Shown here: piece by piece, positions 48,510 through 58,239 of the stretch
Layout of the letters: every line of letters begins with the position of its first letter
Position numbering within the stretch: position 1 is the stretch's first letter
Origin: Trileptium ribeirensis
Lineage: Eukaryota > Nematoda > Enoplea > Enoplida > Thoracostomopsidae
Assembly: GCA_030248225.1 (NCBI GenBank)
Contig: JASANE010001425.1
Location: 1 to 64,000 of the forward strand
Direction: 5' to 3'
DNA length: 64,000 nt
Notes under the pieces: model-generated
Seen by the model: the letters and a program-made list of their open reading frames with translations, nothing else
The model's database searches: none
What the model was told of the DNA's origin: nothing
Translations under genes and position numbers: made by a program

Positions 48510-49110
48510 TATCAACCCGATGCTTATCGAATTTAACGCTTTGATTGCATCGTTGGGGGAATCACGGGCGAGCGATTGTTGATCTGCCGGAGTCACTTTG
48601 TTGCTAACGTTTTCTATCGCACAGGCCATCACAGCATTTTCTTCACTTTCCTCCGCATCAATTTAGCGTCCGGGCAAGACGGTAACCGGCTCAGAACGTC
48701 CGCGTTGCCATGGTCTGAGGTCTCCCGGCATTCGATGAAGTAGTTGAATTGACTGAGAAGTAAATTCCATCTTGCTAATCTGTTTGCTGCCGATGCCGGT
48801 GTGTCCTTTTCTGGTTCATACATTGCGATCAGTGGCCTGTGGTCCGTAACCAGTGTAAACGGTCGTACGTAGATGAACTTGTAGAACTTCTGCAGCCCAA
48901 AATCCACAGACAGGGTTTTTTCTGACTTTGGCTGTAGTTTCGTAGCATTCTGATAGGATCCTGGACGCGTTGGCAATTGGGCATTCACTTCCATCGGGTA
49001 AACGGTGAAACAGTGCAGCTTCCACTCCAATATTTGATGCATCGTAAGATATTCTCAACGGCAGCGTTTCATCGAACTGAACCAGGATGTTGTCGGTCAA
49101 CAAGACTTCT
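48510..49110 (-). pseudogene. Ty3/gypsy element 1: RNase H and start of the linker (truncated pol end)
   Basis: RNase H is encoded on the - strand in two overlapping frames. A frame at 49103-48816 begins LRISYDASNIGVEAALFHRL (first catalytic Asp in YDAS). A frame at 49042-48629 contains RPFTLVTDHRPLIAMYEPEK (Asp of TDH) and NADVLSRLP. A frameshift near 48930-48960 separates them. After NADVLSRLP the frame shifts again and a short linker (CAIENVSNKVTPADQQSL) is readable to about 48515, where the hAT MITE begins. No integrase follows, so the element is 3'-truncated. Confidence 0.85.
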
Positions 49111-49206
49111 TTTAGTTTTTGTAATGCGTTCTTCTTCGGCTACTTCCAGACCCATGTAGCATTCTTCCTGGTCAATCGGTAGAGTGCTTCCTCAATCGTT
49201 GCGAAG

Positions 49207-49826
49207 TCAGGCGGCAGGAACTTTGCATAGAACTGGACAGGTCCAAGGAACAGATCTAAATGTTGAGGCATCTTTCGGTTTCGGCATTTTCAAGACGTCG
49301 TTGACTGTTGGCTCTTTTTCAATTCCTCCGCGTGAAAGAATGTATCCCAGATATTCGATCCAGGGTTGAGCAAAACAACACTTTGCCTGCCGGCATCGTA
49401 GGCCTTTTTCGTCGAGATGTTGTAGAGGGCGACGGAGGTTTTCTTTGTGCTCTTGGGTAGTCTTCCCTCCATTGAGAAATTCCTCCAGGTAGATGATCAC
49501 ACCAGGGATATGTTGAGTAAGTTGATCCATTACTTGCTGGAAGTAGCCAAGTGCAGAATTGATACCAAATGGCTGCCGATTCTGAAGCAACACCCCGACT
49601 TGAGTGTTCAGAGCCAGGTGTCGGCGACTTCTGGGACTCAACTTGACCTGACTGTACAAGTGAGCCAAATCGATCTTTCCGAGCTTTCGCTTGAGCTCCT
49701 CCGAATGGGATAATAAGATGACGGTTCGATTGAAGTTGTGGGTTAACCGTACAATAATAGTCCACACAAATACATATTCTATCCTTCTCTTGGCCAGGCA
49801 ATTGTCTTGGCGAGTACTATGGGGCG
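49207..49826 (-). pseudogene. Ty3/gypsy element 1: reverse transcriptase palm and thumb, mutated active site
   Basis: The RT core is split between two frames. ICICVDYYCTVNPQLQSNRH (about 49785-49720) passes into KIDLAHLYSQVKLSPRSRRH (catalytic Asp in the KIDLAH motif), NRQPFGINSALGYFQQVMDQ and then the region expected to carry YLDD. At that place the copy reads IIYLEEFLNGG: both catalytic aspartates are glutamates. The thumb/connection follows (WIEYLGYILSRGGIEKEPTV; about 49207-49400). The frame then drifts towards RNase H. It is non-functional as it stands. Confidence 0.9.
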
Positions 49827-49829
49827 TTC

Positions 49830-50377
49830 AAGTTAAGTTGTGTGCAAAATGACTCTAAGTTGTCCAACAGTCTCATGGGGCGCACACCGTTTCCGCATGT
49901 AGCTTTGTTAGACACTAGGGACAACTAGAGGAGTCTTACGTGACTGCGAGGTTTTGCATGAACAGTCTGCGCTGATTATAAATTTTGTCCAATAACGCCT
50001 CCCCAGACTATAGCTAAAACACGCGCCAAAATTTAAATTTCTTACCTTGGCGTCTGTCAAGAATTGTACATGTTCAAAATTTGAATTTTTCCATTATGTA
50101 GTGCTACCAAAACTGGAATTTCCCGCCTTGGCAACTTTTAATATTTGAATTTCTACCGTTATAGTATAAATCAAAACATTAACCGCATAAATCAGTCCGC
50201 CAGGACACTATAATCTGTCCTATATAATCAGCCGAGACTTGACAGATTATACAGGGAGTTACATAGGGCAGCAATGAAAAAACCTATAACTAGGTCGTGC
50301 TATAGAAATGTCCATTGAGTCTACTTTGATATCCGAACAAGACTAAGTCAAGCTGCACCCAACTTATCGTGAACTAG
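49830..50377. mobile_element. MITE-like insertion inside the RT gene of gypsy element 1
   Basis: Pol sequence stops at about 49826 and resumes at about 50378 with the expected RT N-terminal part, so about 550 bp of unrelated AT-rich DNA interrupts the gene. Its ends form a weak inverted repeat: GTTCAAGTTAAGTTGTGTGCA on the left and, read on the other strand, GTTCACGATAAGTTGGGTGCA on the right (about 16 of 21). It has no ORF. A target duplication could not be identified cleanly, so the transposon type is open. Confidence 0.5.
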
Positions 50378-50760
50378 TCATTACGGAAGTGCCATAATCG
50401 TTGAATTGGGTGGGTTCCCGTATTTATTTGGCAATACCATCTTTTATTGCTTCGGTCTGGTCTTTCTGAAGCGAAATGGGCACTGATCGAGCTTTGCGGA
50501 ATATCGGCACAGCGTTTGCCTTGAATTGCGACTGCAGTTCCACGTCTTTCAGACACCTAAGTTCAGCTTTCCAGAAATCAGAGTAATGGTCATAAAGTTT
50601 CTGACATTTCTGACGAAGTATGGGGTCTTCCTTGAAGTGGGTTAAAACAGCGTGACAATTAGGTAAGGTACCAGTCGAGAGAAATTTGCAGCTGTTGAAT
50701 GGTGGACCAGCCCTGGAGACTGATGTCAGGTACATCGAGAAATTACTCGACCTGTTGGAA
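50378..50760 (-). pseudogene. Ty3/gypsy element 1: region between protease and RT palm
   Basis: The - strand frame 50735-50424 carries the conserved linker and RT entry, with segments HFKEDPILRQKCQKLYDHYS, CLKDVELQSQFKANAVPIF and RKARSVPISLQK. It continues in another frame with INTGTHPIQRLW to about 50380. Stops and small frameshifts are present. Confidence 0.8.
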
Positions 50761-51548
50761 TTCAGAGCAACCAGGAGCCAAAATTGCTCCTATTAACTTA
50801 CCAAGTACAGAAATGTCATGATTGCTTGCTGAAACGAACCGTGTAGACAGCTTGTTCAGGGTTTGAGATCACGCTTATTACCATTGTTGCTTAGTCAGCA
50901 AGTTACCCGAGAATGCAACATCAAATTCCATGATGCAAGTGTTTCCACGGATTTCAAGAGGTGCTTATATCTGCGACACCAAGTCTTGAGATGATCCAAC
51001 CGTGTGATAAGGTACAATCTTGTTCACCGATTTCTTCTTCGGAGAAGTTTGATCCCGAAGTTTCTTACGGCAGACGGCTTCCAGGTATCCCTTGATGTTG
51101 CAGTAGCAGCAGGAAGTATCGATGAACAGACATTGTATTCCTTCTTTTCACAACGGTAGCAGTTCTGCTTGGGAGGTCGTCGTTTGTCTTCTTCTTGGTC
51201 GCCCTAGGCCGAGAGACCAGCTTTTTACCTTGTTAACCGGTGTGCGAGGCAATCCACTCGCTCCGTTGGCTACTCTGACCGCGTCTTCCGTCTCGGCGGC
51301 GATCGAAATGTACTTGGCAAAATCCAATTTGTCCTCCTTGACCTCGAAAAGAGCCGTCAGCGCACTGCTTCATTGTTGACGGAGCAGATGAATCTGGTCC
51401 GAAGAACTTCGCCTTGTGGTTCTTTGATGGACGGGAACTCGCACGTCGCAGCATCTTGGTGTAGTTCTTGGATGATTTCACCAGGTTTGCGTTTTATGTC
51501 GCTTTAGAATTTGCATCGCTCACGGATCGTGAAGCGTTTAGGATTTAA
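50761..51548 (-). pseudogene. Ty3/gypsy element 1: gag C-terminus, zinc knuckles and protease remnant
   Basis: Degenerate reading in several frames. A gag C-terminal region is readable from about 51530 to 51230. Two zinc-knuckle remnants lie near 51130-51080; the better one reads CCYCNIKGYLEAVC, i.e. C-x2-C-x4-Y-x4-C with the expected His changed to Tyr. The protease follows near 50960-50890, where the expected D-T/S-G active site reads EFDVAFSGNLL. All of these key residues are damaged, so the stretch is a relic. Confidence 0.65.
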
Positions 51549-51962
51549 TTAGTCCTTCATAGAGTTGACAATTTTGTCCATGGTGAGATCGTTGATGTCT
51601 TTCGGCGGTGATTGTTGACTAGAAAGATTAGCCACCAGTTTGTAGGTGGCGGCGGACTGATTAGTCAGGAAAACTTGAGGTTTCTTGGTGTCTGGAACAG
51701 AATTGGCTCCAACAAAGATCCAGAACCGGGCGTTGTAGTCGGTCCACAGCTCAGAAGCGGAATCGAATGCAGCGAACATTGGAGTTACAGCAGCCTTGAA
51801 AACGTTGGTGTTCAGGATTGTCCGGTGGTGGTAGACTTGTCCGGTAGTGGTGGTCTGGAGTAGATGCAGAAATCGGTCTTCCATCCGTTCTTGCTGTTGT
51901 TGCACCCGTTGTTGATCTTCCTTTCCCTGACAATCCATCGCTGCCGTGTGCTGCTGTTGCAT
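51549..51962 (-). pseudogene. Ty3/gypsy element 1: gag N-terminal part
   Basis: A 137-codon - strand ORF from ATG at 51962 begins with a Gln/His-rich stretch (MQQQHTAAMDCQGKEDQQRV) and a coiled-coil-like QQQQERMEDRFLHLL. It then reaches the capsid-like core (FAAFDSASELWTDYNARFW, SVPDTKKPQVFLTNQSAAT, SPPKDINDLTMDKIV). The order is that of gag in a gypsy group that I associate with nematode elements, from memory and not checked. It ends early at a TAG after NSMKD, where the next helix should continue, so the ORF is truncated by a stop or frameshift. Confidence 0.8.
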
Positions 51963-52097
51963 CTAATGTTGTTGGCTGATCAACTTCACCAATTCGCTGA
52001 GTTCCGTCTTAATTGACGATGACCGTTTTCAATCCGGAGACGTTCAGGGGCTTGTCGGATTTTGACCAGGATTCTACCCAGTGCTCCACTTTATCCT

Positions 52098-52441
52098 TGT
52101 TGTATCTACGGGTCGGACCGTAGGTAAGCACAAGAACTCGAGCGTAAACTAAAGAGATTTATTTGAAAACAAATAGAAAGCACAACAAGTAGACGGAAAT
52201 ACACAATCAGCACAGTCGATACCCACGTTACACTGATTACCGCTGGTTTACAGCAGTGTCTATAGATACCCGAACACACACATAGCTACAACATTCGAGA
52301 CATATAAACAAATTGAAATTTCTAGAATGTTCTTCAGTCAATGTTGTAAACAACGTCAGCATGGAAGTAACAACAATGTTTTCGTAGAATAATGTAGAAA
52401 CGCCACCGCTATGACAATAACTATACCTGAATGATACAACA
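52098..52441 (-). repeat. LTR (5' LTR of gypsy element 1)
   Basis: A 344-bp segment is bounded by perfect 9-bp inverted ends, TGTTGTATC at 52098-52106 and GATACAACA at 52433-52441, with the TG…CA termini typical of LTRs. On the - strand an AATAAA (about 52161-52156) lies about 55 bp before the downstream end, as expected of R-region polyadenylation. It lies immediately upstream of gag in the element's direction. A primer-binding site starting TGG directly after the LTR is not obvious; a candidate TGGAGCACTGGG lies about 10 bp downstream. No matching 3' LTR was found. Confidence 0.75.
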
Positions 52442-52537
52442 AATTAGAGCTCGACTAAATTTTTTGAAATGCAAGATAGATCCTTCCATCCGGTCTAATC
52501 TTTGACTAAAAGCTTATCTCACCTTAGTCAATAACCA

Positions 52538-52810
52538 AAATTGGCAGCACCCCTGTTCTTTCAAGCTGTAAATTATTGGAGCACCCCTGTGTTCCCTAGA
52601 ACACGATAAACTTTTGGATCACCCGCCGAGCTCTCGAAGACCAGGCGAACTTTGCAGCACCCCAGCCCACTCAAAGAAATAAATTTGTCGGAGCACGTGT
52701 GTGCTCTCAAAAGCCTAAAACTGGAGCACACCTTGTGCTCTCGAAGACAAACTAATGTTTTGAAGCACTATTGGGCCCTCAATAAAAACCAACTTTTGGT
52801 AAACAAGGAA
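52538..52810 (+). repeat. degenerate minisatellite of about 40-45 bp
   Basis: ggagcacccctgtgctctcgaagacaaact-type units recur about six times with varying spacing and composition (agcaccccyg, gctctcgaagac, aaacttttgga). They resemble a short tandem repeat eroded by substitutions, next to the LTR. Confidence 0.7.
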
Positions 52811-52819
52811 CCATCGCTA

Positions 52820-53260
52820 AGTCTTAGCTTTAACTAGTTACTACCGCCTCGCATGAGCAGTGTTAAATAAAGAAAGTGCCGCATGGCATTAAAGCTAAAG
52901 AAGAAAAGAAGCGCTCTTTTATGTAGAGCTCTTCGATGTCGACTGGCTATGCGATCCATATCAGCGACTGGATCTATAGCGGGGTCGCAAATCTAATGCG
53001 CAGTTCGAGACGTAATGTCCCGCTGTTTGAAATTTTTTGTTCCCTTGTTGTCGCGAACCTACTTTATTTGTGTATAATATATATAAATATATAATATATA
53101 TAATATTGTTATTATATATCATAATAATTATATAATAATATACTACATATTATATATATTATATATAAATCCTAAGTCAGTTTCGTACACATATGCAAAT
53201 ACATATTTATAACTTTTTGGAAAACGTAGTATATAGAATGAGTGAGTTAGTTCACTCAAT
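52820..53260. other. AT-rich segment with long AT-microsatellite
   Basis: About 53060-53170 is almost pure A/T (tataatatatataata), simple sequence that marks the border to the GC-richer block that follows. Confidence 0.7.
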
Positions 53261-53261
53261 A

Positions 53262-53739
53262 TGAGTTTGTACTGAGACCAATTCTGGCCCTAAGGGACCC
53301 AAGCTGCCCCACCTTTCTTCTGGGTGTAGTGCCCGGACAACCGCTGCTTCCACGCCTCTCCGGTGAACTACTGGTTGACCTAAGGGAATCGCTTAGCTTA
53401 GCATGCTGTCAGCGCATTTACCAGAATGTTCGGCCTGGCCCCCATAATGGCCCACGTATCTAGTAGAATGAAGGTCCCCCTGAGGGCAGGTCAACCCCTA
53501 AGCCTGCTCTCAGGTAATAAGGCTGACCCGCCTTTCCTTCGCTCTATTCAATCTCTTACCGGTGGTGTGTCCTCGTGTCTTAATCTCGCACGTGTGAACT
53601 CGGCCTGACAACGTCACTGATTAACCCAGTATGTGCTTCCTCGTTAGAAAAGGGAACTCTAAGGAACACCTGAGTACCGATCCCAGGACCCTTACCTAGT
53701 GTGGGTAATTTCGATTGGAGTAGGGAAACAGCTAACCAA
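53262..53739. other. GC-richer non-coding block left of the foldback element
   Basis: Composition changes sharply here to about half GC, with no long ORF and no recognised motif. The same character resumes to the right of the foldback element (56310 onwards), suggesting that the foldback element inserted into one larger unit. Confidence 0.5.
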
Positions 53740-53781
53740 TGCGCGTTTCACAAAATAATGTGCGCAAATCGGGGCAAAATT

Positions 53782-54088
53782 TTTACGCGCGCTTTAATGC
53801 GCGTGACAGTTACGCGCATCTAGTTGCGCGTAAATTTTGTTTACGCGCTATATGGTGCCCGTAACAATTGTTACGCGCATATTTGTGCGCGTAATAACAA
53901 AGTTACGCGCACACAAATGCGCGTAAAATTTTTACTACGCGCAGTTAACCGCGCATAACTTTCAATTTACGCGCACGCATCTGTCCGTATCTTTCTAGTT
54001 ACGCGCGAGAAGCTGCGCGTAACCTTTTTTACGCGCACTTAAATGCCCGTAACTTTCTAAAGTCTCGCGCATTTAAGTGGGCGTAAGC
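53782..54088. repeat. left array of about 10 CpG-rich hairpins
   Basis: Successive palindromes such as ttacgcgcatctagttgcgcgtaa and ttacgcgcatatttgtgcgcgtaa follow every 30 bp or so, with loops of 6-8 bases that vary while the stems stay constant. This is the reverse of drift and implies selection or copying of stems. Confidence 0.9.
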
Positions 54089-55959
54089 CTATTTATGGGC
54101 AATTATGCACTTGAATAAACTTCTGTGCACATCAGTTTACGAGTATAGTTATTTAGGAAGTCTGAAAAATATGCACTTCAATTGTCCCATTCGAGTATCC
54201 CGTGCAAGCACGTGGAAAATCCAACCCCCACCCGTGGAAAAATGTTTACCCATAGCGGACGATACGACCCCAGCGACCAAAAACAGGTTCTCACCACCGA
54301 CCTCCCTGGAAAAATTTTGCCTTCTATGGGGTTACCCCAGATATGGCCGCAATCTCTCACCCTGGCATGAAGATCCGTTGGTATGTATGAATATATATCT
54401 AGACTATTCCATCCGTTTATTTTGCTGAAACACGGTTTTGCCTTCTACGGAAAGTGAGGTAAAGACGAAAATTGAATACTTCGTCAATATGACTGTGCTT
54501 TCAAGGTAATCGATGCCGTCTTCCGCATCCTGAGGCATAGCACGACAAAAGTTTCTAGCACTGATGAAACATGCGCTACTACAATTTGCTATATCACAAA
54601 ATAAATTCGACCAATTTCAGCGGACCCTTTGTCGCTGTTACGCCATAAGTAATGCAAGGCGGGGCCGCTAGATGGTGAATGTCAATTGCCTCTTTTTCAA
54701 CAGCTTGAAAACGAGAAATAGTAACATAAATGAGCATGGTGTTAGTCTTAAAATGTCGGTGATTTGTTCATTAGACGTGATCTGTTATCACGAAGATCTA
54801 TAACGCAAAATCTAAAGCAACCTCTTTGGAAAATTATACAGGATAGCGCTTTGCAAGAAATTACGTCTTAAATTTAATAGTTACTAGCTATATTAGTTGT
54901 ACGACCTATTACAGCAACCGCAAAGTGACAAAAGTTGCAACAGCGCACATTTGTTGTAGAGCAACTTGGGTGACCAACTTTTAGCTTCGAACATTTCCAC
55001 TGGTTTCTCCGCCGCGCGAGGCTCCTATTTTCAGATTTAAAAAATCGAGTGATCAAATTTTTCTTGATATAGCTAGCTGCAATTGCTAGCTGGCTCTTTC
55101 CTGTCCAGATTAATAGAGCGCAGCTATACCTTGCTAGCTAGCTAGGTGGTGAACGACGTGGTTGTGTGCCAAACAGCAGAAACAGTGGTTGTACCAGTGA
55201 CACCGAATAGTACCGATAAGTCTAGGATACAAATGTTATATTTTCTGTCAGCATTTACGCAGATAGAGGCAAAATATTGGCTTTTGATAAGTATAAGGGA
55301 CTGTGAATTTATTAGTTTGGCTGAGGTGTAGGAGAGCAGCCAGCTCGTGAAAATTGAGCGTGACCGATACCTTCAAATTCCCTAGTAGTTCAGTTCTATA
55401 AGTCAGCACCTCCAAAAGTGTGGTGGTCCGGTCCCCCCTTTTCCCACGACCCCACGGGTGTGCGCCCATGCTGATGTCTAATAATTTTGACCGAGAAAGA
55501 ATTGATCCGCGGCGAATGGAACGGTGTTGACAGTCAACAATTTAGGTGTCGTTAAAAATTAGACGTTTGGTTGAACAAAAAAATTGAAAATTTAAAGGAA
55601 ATATAATACTTGTGATACTTTTCTGCATAATATATTTCCCAAAATTGAAAGGGCTAGGTGAGTATAACTTATTAAATATATACATACATGTTGACGGACC
55701 TTCATGTCAGCGGAGGGTAAGCCCACCACTGCGAGGAGATGGTGGCTGGCGGTCATGCTAAGGGGATACCCAGAGAGGTGTCGATCCACCGAGACGTGTG
55801 CGTGTGCAGATATTATTGAGCCCTATAAGATTAAATGGCCTGGGCACCATGGTTTGTTCTCTATTGATAGCCTGTTTCAGAAACTGCTTGCGAGTAACCA
55901 GTGTATGGCACATTTTATGTAGCAGGGTAAACCTAACCGAGCTATATGGCATACCTTAC
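54089..55959. other. interior of the foldback element
   Basis: No transposase or other domain. ORFs of about 60-107 codons occur on both strands (for example 54105-54428) but look random. A cluster of overlapping gctagc/tagctag motifs lies at about 55068-55145 and is self-complementary. The interior may be unrelated captured DNA. Confidence 0.5.
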
Positions 55960-56266
55960 GTATCACTCGCACCAATTTGCGCGTAATTTTTATTACGGGC
56001 ACATAATCGCCCGTAACACAAATAATTACGGGCACCCAGTCGCGCGTAACGTTTGCATTACGGGCACTTGGGTGCGCGTAACTTCTAAGTTACGGGCGAT
56101 TAACCGCGCATAACTTTTTATTTACGCGCGATGAAGTGTGCGTAGTCAAAAAGTTACGGGCGATCTCTTGCCCGTAAAATTTACGCGCACTTAGTTGCGC
56201 GTAAACTAAAATTTACGCGCACCGAAAAGCCCGTAATAGTTACGCGCACTTGATTGCGCGTGACCA
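55960..56266. repeat. right array of about 10 CpG-rich hairpins
   Basis: The same hairpin type as the left array, with a mixed population of TTACGCGC and TTACGGGC stems. It is the inverted counterpart of the left arm, although the two arms have diverged in loop sequence and order. Confidence 0.9.
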
Positions 56267-56309
56267 AATTGTGCCCCGCTTTGCGCACATTGTTTTGTGA
56301 AACGCGCAC

Positions 56310-58140
56310 AAGTATACCTATAAATGTCGGTACTAGGTCGAATATCAGATTTGTCGATTACGGCTTCGCTAACACCTAAATAGTTCGCACAATTTCGTCG
56401 CCAATCTAGTGGCTTTACTCAGTGTATTGCTACGATTAAAACATGATCCGTTAAATCCGTATCCTGAGTGGTTGCGTTCGACCCTTACTTTGGAAATCCC
56501 ATTCAGCCGGCATTATCAAGCTATATCGCTGAACACGAACTTAACACTCTAACACTTTATCAATTCAAACCGAATATATGCACTTGTACATATAAGCGTG
56601 ACAATTATACAACGATAGATTCGTGGGTACCTGGCAGGGCACCCTCAAAATGCAGCCCGTGATGTGAATTTCGGGTGACTTTCCCTTATAACACGTCTTA
56701 AAAGAAATCATTCATCCTGGATTTACTTCCCCTGGATTTAGTCTATTGCGTAAAAGTTTGTCGGCACCAGACTTTAGGAACCAATGCCCGAATCTTGTAC
56801 TTTCCATATTTACTGATTGAGTTCACTCCGCAGAATCTGCAGTCACCTACGGACATTCCACGGTTACGGTGTACCAGTTGCCGTAATATAAAAAACACTC
56901 TGCACCGGAGGATGAGGGGAAGCGTGTGACTTCACCAAAAGAGCGAAAGGAATGCCGCGTCTCCCCAATTCAGGACGACGTTGCTTGCCTTCCTATGATT
57001 TCCAGCCTATGTCTTTAACATGAAGAGTAAATCGCTCCAACGAGAACTCTACCATGTCTACAAGGTGTGGGAATCCTCGTCTAATAATTCTGCTTGAGTT
57101 TAGAGAGACGTTTTGGCTGTAGGATTGCTCAGGGTACTAGCTCGACTATGGGGTGCGGTCTCGACAAACTTTGTTGAAGTTGGACAAGATTAACAAGTCG
57201 CAGCTGACTCCAGTCTGCCTCACCTTTTGACATATCGCCGCTCCGGGCACTGCTACTTTACATCCTGGTCCGCAGTCATTTGCCAGCACCGACCCGGCGC
57301 GATTGCTGCCGCGCCTCTCAACCGAAAACAGCTTGGTTTGAAAATGAAAAGAAACTGCGCAGGTTTACGTTTGAAACACTTCGGAAACCCCCATTTTATC
57401 CTAAAACAGTGAAAAGAGGAGGAACATAACGCACGAAAGGTCGCGACACGTCACTTCCGTTGGAACAGCCGCATCGACCCAACGATAGTTATTGATTGCT
57501 GAAAATCCTGAGGGGGTGCTCTACCGTGGCATCACGGCACGAGACCCGTCTGGGTTTTGAGGTTAACGAATTGAATTCAATGGATACAAGCAAAAGCACT
57601 TAGGGCGTGAGTTCGGATTTCGCGGTTCACGTCAGGGGTTTTGTTTCCTTAAACTTCCTGGATGACCTTATTTCGTCCCTGCTTGCAAACGACTGCGTCC
57701 ATTTTGACTTCTGCACTTCAATCCGCTCCTAGACTGACACATCTTACGTTCGGATGACCTTTAGTCACCCATGACCTACTGACATATAACGTGAGTCGGC
57801 ACGTTTTACTGACATGAAAACGGGTGAGTTAATTCCCAATTCAAAGGAATCGGTGGTTTTGAAGAGGATAGAGACCCGAGGTTTCGCAGTATGCTAACGT
57901 GCCCACTCGAGCTACGGAGACCCTATTAGTACTACTAAAAATCGACGAAGTGCCTTGCTGTGTCTTCACGGAATGGAAAGCTCGATTTAGACCGACCGGG
58001 CGGCTTTGGAGTAAGTGAAAATCTTTAGGAGCAATACTCGAAATTTGTGGGGGAGCCTTAGTAACCGATTTTCACTGGCAGTCACCGAATAGTTAGGAGG
58101 CTTTATCGTAGGTATTACTTACAACGTTCGTGGCTGCCTC
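56310..58140. other. GC-richer non-coding block
   Basis: About 1.8 kb at roughly equal base composition. No open frame longer than about 65 codons on any strand and no tRNA or rRNA motif recognised. It is probably the flank of a transposable element, but I cannot name it. Confidence 0.5.
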
Positions 58141-58145
58141 CAGGT

Positions 58146-58230
58146 CACCGTAGTTCATTTAATGCCTTACCCCTCCCTTGTCCTTATGTCCTTCCCCCTT
58201 CCCTGTATGTATTCCCTGCTTCCCTGCTCA
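58146..58230 (-). promoter_or_regulatory. polypurine tract (possible 3'-LTR-proximal PPT)
   Basis: On the - strand, the segment reads GAGCAGGGAAGCAGGG…GGGAAGGGGGAAGGACATAAGG…GGGAGGGG, a long purine-rich run. Such a tract lies just upstream of the 3' LTR in LTR retrotransposons and would fit the 3' side of gypsy element 2, which runs in the same direction. I found no LTR boundary to confirm it. Confidence 0.3.
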
Positions 58231-58239
58231 TATTCACAT

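Larger units (their letters stand above)
53740..56308. mobile_element. 2.57-kb foldback element with hairpin-array terminal inverted repeats
   Basis: The outer ends are inverted copies: TGCGCGTTTCACAAAATAAT at 53740 and, on the other strand from 56308, TGCGCGTTTCACAAAACAAT. Similarity continues for about 42 bp with three visible differences. Inwards, each arm (53782-54088 and 55960-56266) is a tandem series of about ten small hairpins of the form TTACGCGC-n(6-8)-GCGCGTAA, with GCGCG/CGGGC stem variants. The interior (54089-55959) has no recognisable transposase: only short ORFs, a GCTAGC cluster near 55070-55140 and AT-richer DNA. A target duplication is not certain (CAA on both flanks is possible). 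Confidence 0.8.

Noticed and set aside
48816..49767. Domesticated gypsy RT gene
   Set aside because: Multiple frameshifts, stops and a missing integrase make a domesticated gene unlikely, despite the conserved residues.
53782..56266. REP/BIME-type bacterial palindromes, suggesting contamination
   Set aside because: The hairpins resemble bacterial REP in form, but the paired inverted outer ends and the surrounding AT-rich eukaryotic repeats argue for a eukaryotic foldback element.
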